This document shows positions 5,237-8,420 of a stretch of 8,420 nucleotides of DNA, one piece after another. The notes beneath the pieces were generated by a model. It ran no database searches. It saw nothing but the letters and a program-made list of their open reading frames with translations, and had not been told where the DNA came from. The DNA is taken from NCBI GenBank assembly GCA_021811745.1, contig JAJZNH010000144.1, forward strand, positions 1 to 8,420. The letters run 5' to 3'. How positions within the stretch are numbered: position 1 is the stretch's first letter; every line of letters starts with the position of its first letter. The stretch comes from Acidobacteriota bacterium (GTDB lineage: Bacteria > Acidobacteriota > Terriglobia > Terriglobales > Acidobacteriaceae). The translations under genes were made by a program, and so were the position numbers.

Positions 5237-5251
5237 CCGTGCGGAGCACAC

Positions 5252-5737
5252 ATGCAAAACGCAAAGGACTCATTTTATATGGCGCTGCGCACGCGCCTGA
5301 CGGCGATTAACCCGGAGCGGACGATGCTGCTGCGAGGAGCCATGCGCCCCGGAATCCTGGTGGAGGAAGCGGAAGCTCCATTCAGCCAACTTCCCAACGA
5401 CGTGTTTGTGCTGCGCTGGCTGGGGCTGGGTGTGGATCTCGATCTGGACTCTGCGATGGCGGCCGAGCAATGCGAGATTCTCTATCAATCCTGTGGCACG
5501 CAAAGTTTCGGCGGGTTGGACCGCGGCCGCTTGCTGAGCCGTATGGACGAGGAATTGACGGCGATGCTGCAGCCCTTCCACACCCCTAAGCTGAGTTACA
5601 CGGCAACGCCACCCGCCACAATGCTCACGCAGGTATTTTGGGACGAGCCTGCATTCACGCCTGTCGTGGTGCAGCGTGACCGGTTGAGCCGCAGCGTAAG
5701 CGTTATGGTTTACAGCTACCAGGAGCAGGGTGAGTAA
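5252..5737 (+). CDS. Probable tail terminator / tail completion protein
   Basis: 161 residues from ATG 5252, with GGAG at 5243-5246 (5-nt spacing). I infer a tail terminator, the ring that caps the tail tube and joins it to the head. It lies between the neck genes and the tube-like gene and has the usual alpha/beta layout and size. Seen: an N-terminal helix (SFYMALRTRLTAI), an RGAMRPGILVEEAEAPF segment, an AAEQCEILYQSCGTQSFGGLDRGRLLSRMDEEL block typical of a strand followed by a helix, and a C-terminal strand SRSVSVMVYSY. It ends exactly at the base before the next ATG, so the two genes are translationally coupled. The preceding array may vary in length and so may affect its expression. Confidence 0.5.
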   Translation: MQNAKDSFYMALRTRLTAINPERTMLLRGAMRPGILVEEAEAPFSQLPNDVFVLRWLGLGVDLDLDSAMAAEQCEILYQSCGTQSFGGLDRGRLLSRMDEELTAMLQPFHTPKLSYTATPPATMLTQVFWDEPAFTPVVVQRDRLSRSVSVMVYSYQEQGE

Positions 5738-6709
5738 ATGACGGCGACATGGTTTTCTGCTCCCGCGCCAGTAACACGTCGGGCACGGGCGTACTTTGCG
5801 CCGGTGAATCGAATTGCGCAGACGCCAGTGCTCTTTGATCCGTCGCAACAGGGAAGATTCAGCCTCGAGGCCCCTCCGGTCCCGTGGATCAACTTGGGCT
5901 GGATCCAGAATTTTGCGCGTAAGCCAGCGAGCAAATCTGCGCCGCTGCTAACTGGGATCCCGCCCGCGCCACTAGAGCAGGTTCGCGAGACCCTGCAAGC
6001 GGAGGTTAGCTTTCACTTTCTAAGTTGGACCAAGCTCACTATGGCGCTGGCCACAGGTTCGCAACACATGAACCTGCTGGTAGCTGCTTCCGGTTCCGCC
6101 CTGGCAGCGGATGGAGCGCAAGCTTCGCCCGCGGTAACTCCACAAAGCGGCGCCACCAGCACATCCATCCCACTAGCAACAGCGGATGCGGCAAAGTTCA
6201 CGGCTGGATGCATCGTGGCTGTCGATGTAGACCACACCGGACAAACAGGCTTCGTGGGAACACCGGTTGCGGGAGCTTATGTGCGCCAGGCGCTCACAGA
6301 CGTGGACTATATCCGGCGGGTTACCTTCAATGTTGCCCTGGTTGCACAGGTTACTTCCACCGGCCTCACCCTGGCCGAAGCGTTGCCCGGAGGAGTTCCC
6401 ACGGGCGCTAAAGTCCAGGCGGTCACCGGCTTTGTGGATCGCGAAGGCGGCAGCTTCTATCAGGAGTGGTCCGCACTGTTTGTCATGGAAGGAAGTCAGG
6501 GAGAAAGAATCTTCTTTCACTATCCACGGCTGCAGGCTATGACTGGCGCGGAAGAAGCGGCCATTCCATTGATGAGCAGGAATCAGGACGGACAGTCGCG
6601 CGTATTGCTCAAGGGACAGTTTTTGGCGCTTCCGGTGACAGATTCTCTGGATGGGGAGCGCGTAGTGTGCTATCGGAGCTTTCTGCCCGCGGCCAATGCG
6701 TTGGTATAA
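5738..6709 (+). CDS. Probable major tail (tube) protein
   Basis: 323 residues from ATG 5738, which directly follows the TAA of the upstream gene; an AGGGTGAG stretch in that gene serves as ribosome binding site. Inferred tail tube subunit from position and make-up. An N-terminal region with LGWIQNFARKPAS and a beta-rich EVSFHFLSWTKLTMALATGSQHMNLL resembles tube-domain strands. A middle part rich in Ala, Thr and Ser with Gly follows (about 115-235), which may be a decoration or Ig-like insert. The end, FYQEWSALFVMEGSQGERIFFHYPR, is again beta-rich. The length is larger than a bare tube domain (about 150-200 aa), matching the idea of an insert. No signal peptide is seen. The family is not identified beyond this. 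Confidence 0.5.
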   Translation: MTATWFSAPAPVTRRARAYFAPVNRIAQTPVLFDPSQQGRFSLEAPPVPWINLGWIQNFARKPASKSAPLLTGIPPAPLEQVRETLQAEVSFHFLSWTKLTMALATGSQHMNLLVAASGSALAADGAQASPAVTPQSGATSTSIPLATADAAKFTAGCIVAVDVDHTGQTGFVGTPVAGAYVRQALTDVDYIRRVTFNVALVAQVTSTGLTLAEALPGGVPTGAKVQAVTGFVDREGGSFYQEWSALFVMEGSQGERIFFHYPRLQAMTGAEEAAIPLMSRNQDGQSRVLLKGQFLALPVTDSLDGERVVCYRSFLPAANALV

Positions 6710-6749
6710 CGCATGTCAGCTCGCGGAACTATCAGCTTAGAGAGTCGCA

Positions 6750-8420
6750 ATGAAGATTACGATCCAAGGGCGGGATTACACGACCGCGCTCGATGCCGTG
6801 CATCCATTGACCATTGAACGCAAGCTCAACGAACCCTCCATATGCCAATTGTGGCTGACTGTGCCGGCCGATGGTAGCCTCGCCGCACCGTCTCGTTATC
6901 AGTCTATAGCGGTGGCAGGCGACGACGGCACCCTGTACTTCACGGGTTACATAGCGGTCACTCCGCTGCCTGAGTACGCAGGAATGGGACTGGAAGGACC
7001 GCGCTACCGGACGGCGATACAGGCTGTCAGCGACGAGCTACTTCTAGACCAGTTACCTATGCCCCGTAGCACGGGAGTGACGGGGGAAACCGCCGGTGCG
7101 CTTCTCACCTCCTTGGCAACACATGCTGGATCCACGGCACTCTCCACTCAGGGACTTTCATTGGCTACGGAGGTGAGTAACTTTGCTCCCGAGCCAGGCG
7201 CCAATTGGAGTAAGAGTGCGGGACAAGTGGCGAGTATGGCGCGGGCCGCATATCGCGCTCTCAATGGCGCGTTGACCATGGGCTCCGTGCAGGCTACAGT
7301 GCATCCTCTGACTGAAACTGACGGCAGCTTGAACCTCGCCAATCTGGCGTTCACGGCCGGCGTCAAGCGTGCCTTGGCCAACGATGTGACAGTTTGCGGC
7401 GAGAATGAGCCGGTGGCATATGTTACAGAATACTTCTTGGGCGATGGTGTTACGACCCAGTTCTATCTCGCCGAAGATCCTTACTTTTCCACGACATCAA
7501 AATCGATCATTATCACGGAGCATTTCGATGAGCCGCAGATCAACGAGAGTGTGTGGGGTGTCTCCGGTGGACCGGGCTACCTAACACTAGGTCCAGGCGG
7601 ACTGACGATGCACGGCGGAAACGGCATTGATGGCGAAACGTTGCTAAGCTGGCTTGATCCTGTCGAAATGGGTGGAACGCTGCTGCTCGAAGCTGTAGGC
7701 GTGACTCTATCTCTTGGAAGCACAGGAATTTTAGCCGGCTTCTTTACCGGCCTCGATGAAGCATCTAGCTGCACGGCGGGCTTCCAGGCCGCGGCGCAGC
7801 AGGGCAGTGGAGCGGTTACACTGCAGCCCATCGTTCAGGGCACAACGGTGGGAAGCACTTTTGCGATCAATCCCGCCAATCAATATTCGCTGCGTGTGCG
7901 CGTGCATTGCCCGGAGTGCGAGCGGTCGCGGGCCATCTATTACTCCTTCGGAGACAATGGGCCCATCGCCGCCGGTGGCGAATGGGTCTTGGCTCCCGGC
8001 AAGATTCAGATGGAGATTCAAGAGTTTGTGAACGGCGTAGGTGCTGTGCCAGTTACGCTCTACGACGGTGGTCTCGCTAACTTAGTGGGAACCTGCGTCG
8101 TGGTCCCCGCCAGCAGCGTGAACCTGGTTGGGAGCATCCGCGCTGTGCACTTGACCAATCTGGGTTCGGGTTGGGTCGTCAGCACGCCGCAGAGTGGCGG
8201 ACCTTACACGCGGCGGGTGGGATCTACGGCCGAGGCGGCGGAGTGCTATTTTGAGCGCACCGGTAAGCTGGTCTTTTATTCCGGATATGCGCCAGCCGCG
8301 GGCGAGCAGATCGCGGCGAGTTACCGGACCATTGGCAGGGCAGTGGGCCGTGCGGTGAACACCGCCAGCCAGCAGGCGCTGGCACAGGCGGGCCCGCCTG
8401 CGGTAGCCACATGGATTGGC
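6750..8420 (+). CDS. Tail hub-like protein with inserted lectin-like domain (3' end beyond window)
   Basis: 557 residues are visible; the reading frame is still open at the window end. ATG 6750 is fixed by an in-frame TAG at 6738-6740, but the ribosome binding site is weak. Residues 1-220 (starting KITIQGRDYTTALDAVHPLT, with DDGTLYFTGYIAV) look like a beta-rich baseplate or hub domain. EYFLGDGVTTQFYLAEDP follows at about 227-244. Residues 256-430 then read like a concanavalin/laminin-G-type jelly roll, beginning TEHFDEPQINESVWGV and containing many short Gly-rich strands. A CPEC pair lies at 387-390. After it, KLVFYSGYAPAAGEQIAASY and a helix (AVGRAVNTASQQALAQA) resume a hub-like pattern. The probable role is host contact and baseplate structure. 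Codons such as ATA, TTA and CTA are commoner here than in the head genes. Confidence 0.5.
   Translation, partial: MKITIQGRDYTTALDAVHPLTIERKLNEPSICQLWLTVPADGSLAAPSRYQSIAVAGDDGTLYFTGYIAVTPLPEYAGMGLEGPRYRTAIQAVSDELLLDQLPMPRSTGVTGETAGALLTSLATHAGSTALSTQGLSLATEVSNFAPEPGANWSKSAGQVASMARAAYRALNGALTMGSVQATVHPLTETDGSLNLANLAFTAGVKRALANDVTVCGENEPVAYVTEYFLGDGVTTQFYLAEDPYFSTTSKSIIITEHFDEPQINESVWGVSGGPGYLTLGPGGLTMHGGNGIDGETLLSWLDPVEMGGTLLLEAVGVTLSLGSTGILAGFFTGLDEASSCTAGFQAAAQQGSGAVTLQPIVQGTTVGSTFAINPANQYSLRVRVHCPECERSRAIYYSFGDNGPIAAGGEWVLAPGKIQMEIQEFVNGVGAVPVTLYDGGLANLVGTCVVVPASSVNLVGSIRAVHLTNLGSGWVVSTPQSGGPYTRRVGSTAEAAECYFERTGKLVFYSGYAPAAGEQIAASYRTIGRAVGRAVNTASQQALAQAGPPAVATWIG

Noticed and set aside
5270..5848. 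Reverse-strand open frame spanning the tail-terminator-like gene and the start of the tube gene
   Set aside because: It crosses a coupled junction of two + strand genes and shows the His/Arg/Gln-rich composition of a shadow.
6710..6749. Remnant heptamer units in the tube-hub gap
   Set aside because: Two TCAGCT-like stretches are present but are not in 7-nt register, so I do not count this as a sixth bracketed spacer.

Overview
The window reads as the head and tail-start module of a tailed bacteriophage, or of a prophage or phage-derived element, with an HK97-type capsid. All supported genes lie on the + strand. The order portal, protease-like protein, small coiled-coil (scaffold-like) protein, major capsid protein, head-tail connector, neck proteins, tail tube and tail hub is the classic siphovirus order. 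The DNA is GC-rich with strongly G/C-ending codons in the head genes. From remembered resemblance of the portal, capsid and tail proteins, and of the heptamer repeats, the host may be an acidobacterium. That is an impression and is not proven here.

Layout: 1-107 is a spacer with a forward heptamer array and a strong intrinsic terminator. 108-1352 is the portal. 1512-2012 is a small prohead-protease-like protein. 2340-2747 is a coiled-coil scaffold-like protein. 2886-3854 is the major capsid protein. 3985-4608 is a gp6-like connector. 4612-5046 is a probable head-closure protein. 5252-5737 is a tail-terminator-like protein. 5738-6709 is a probable tail tube protein. 6750 to the window end is an incomplete tail hub-like protein with what looks like an inserted lectin-like domain. 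No terminase, lysis gene, integrase, RNA gene, CRISPR array or transposase is visible.

The most unusual feature is non-coding. Five spacers (1353-1511, 2013-2339, 2748-2885, 3855-3984, 5047-5251) share one plan. A short tandem array of 7-mers (8-mers in one case) begins 0-20 nt after the stop codon. A central segment, often with a small hairpin, follows. Then comes an array of the same kind of unit in the opposite orientation, ending 5-20 nt before the ribosome binding site of the next gene. Each spacer uses its own version of the unit, and the two arms can pair, best in the first two spacers. The window start shows the forward arm of what may be a sixth. The tightly packed junctions (4608/4612, 5737/5738) lack arrays.

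Together the proteins would build an icosahedral head (portal, protease, scaffold, capsid), close it (connector, closure protein) and join it to a tail (terminator, tube, hub). The repeat-filled spacers are atypical of compact lytic phages. They may mean long residence in a host genome that carries these repeats, or a role in RNA structure, gene dosage or module exchange.
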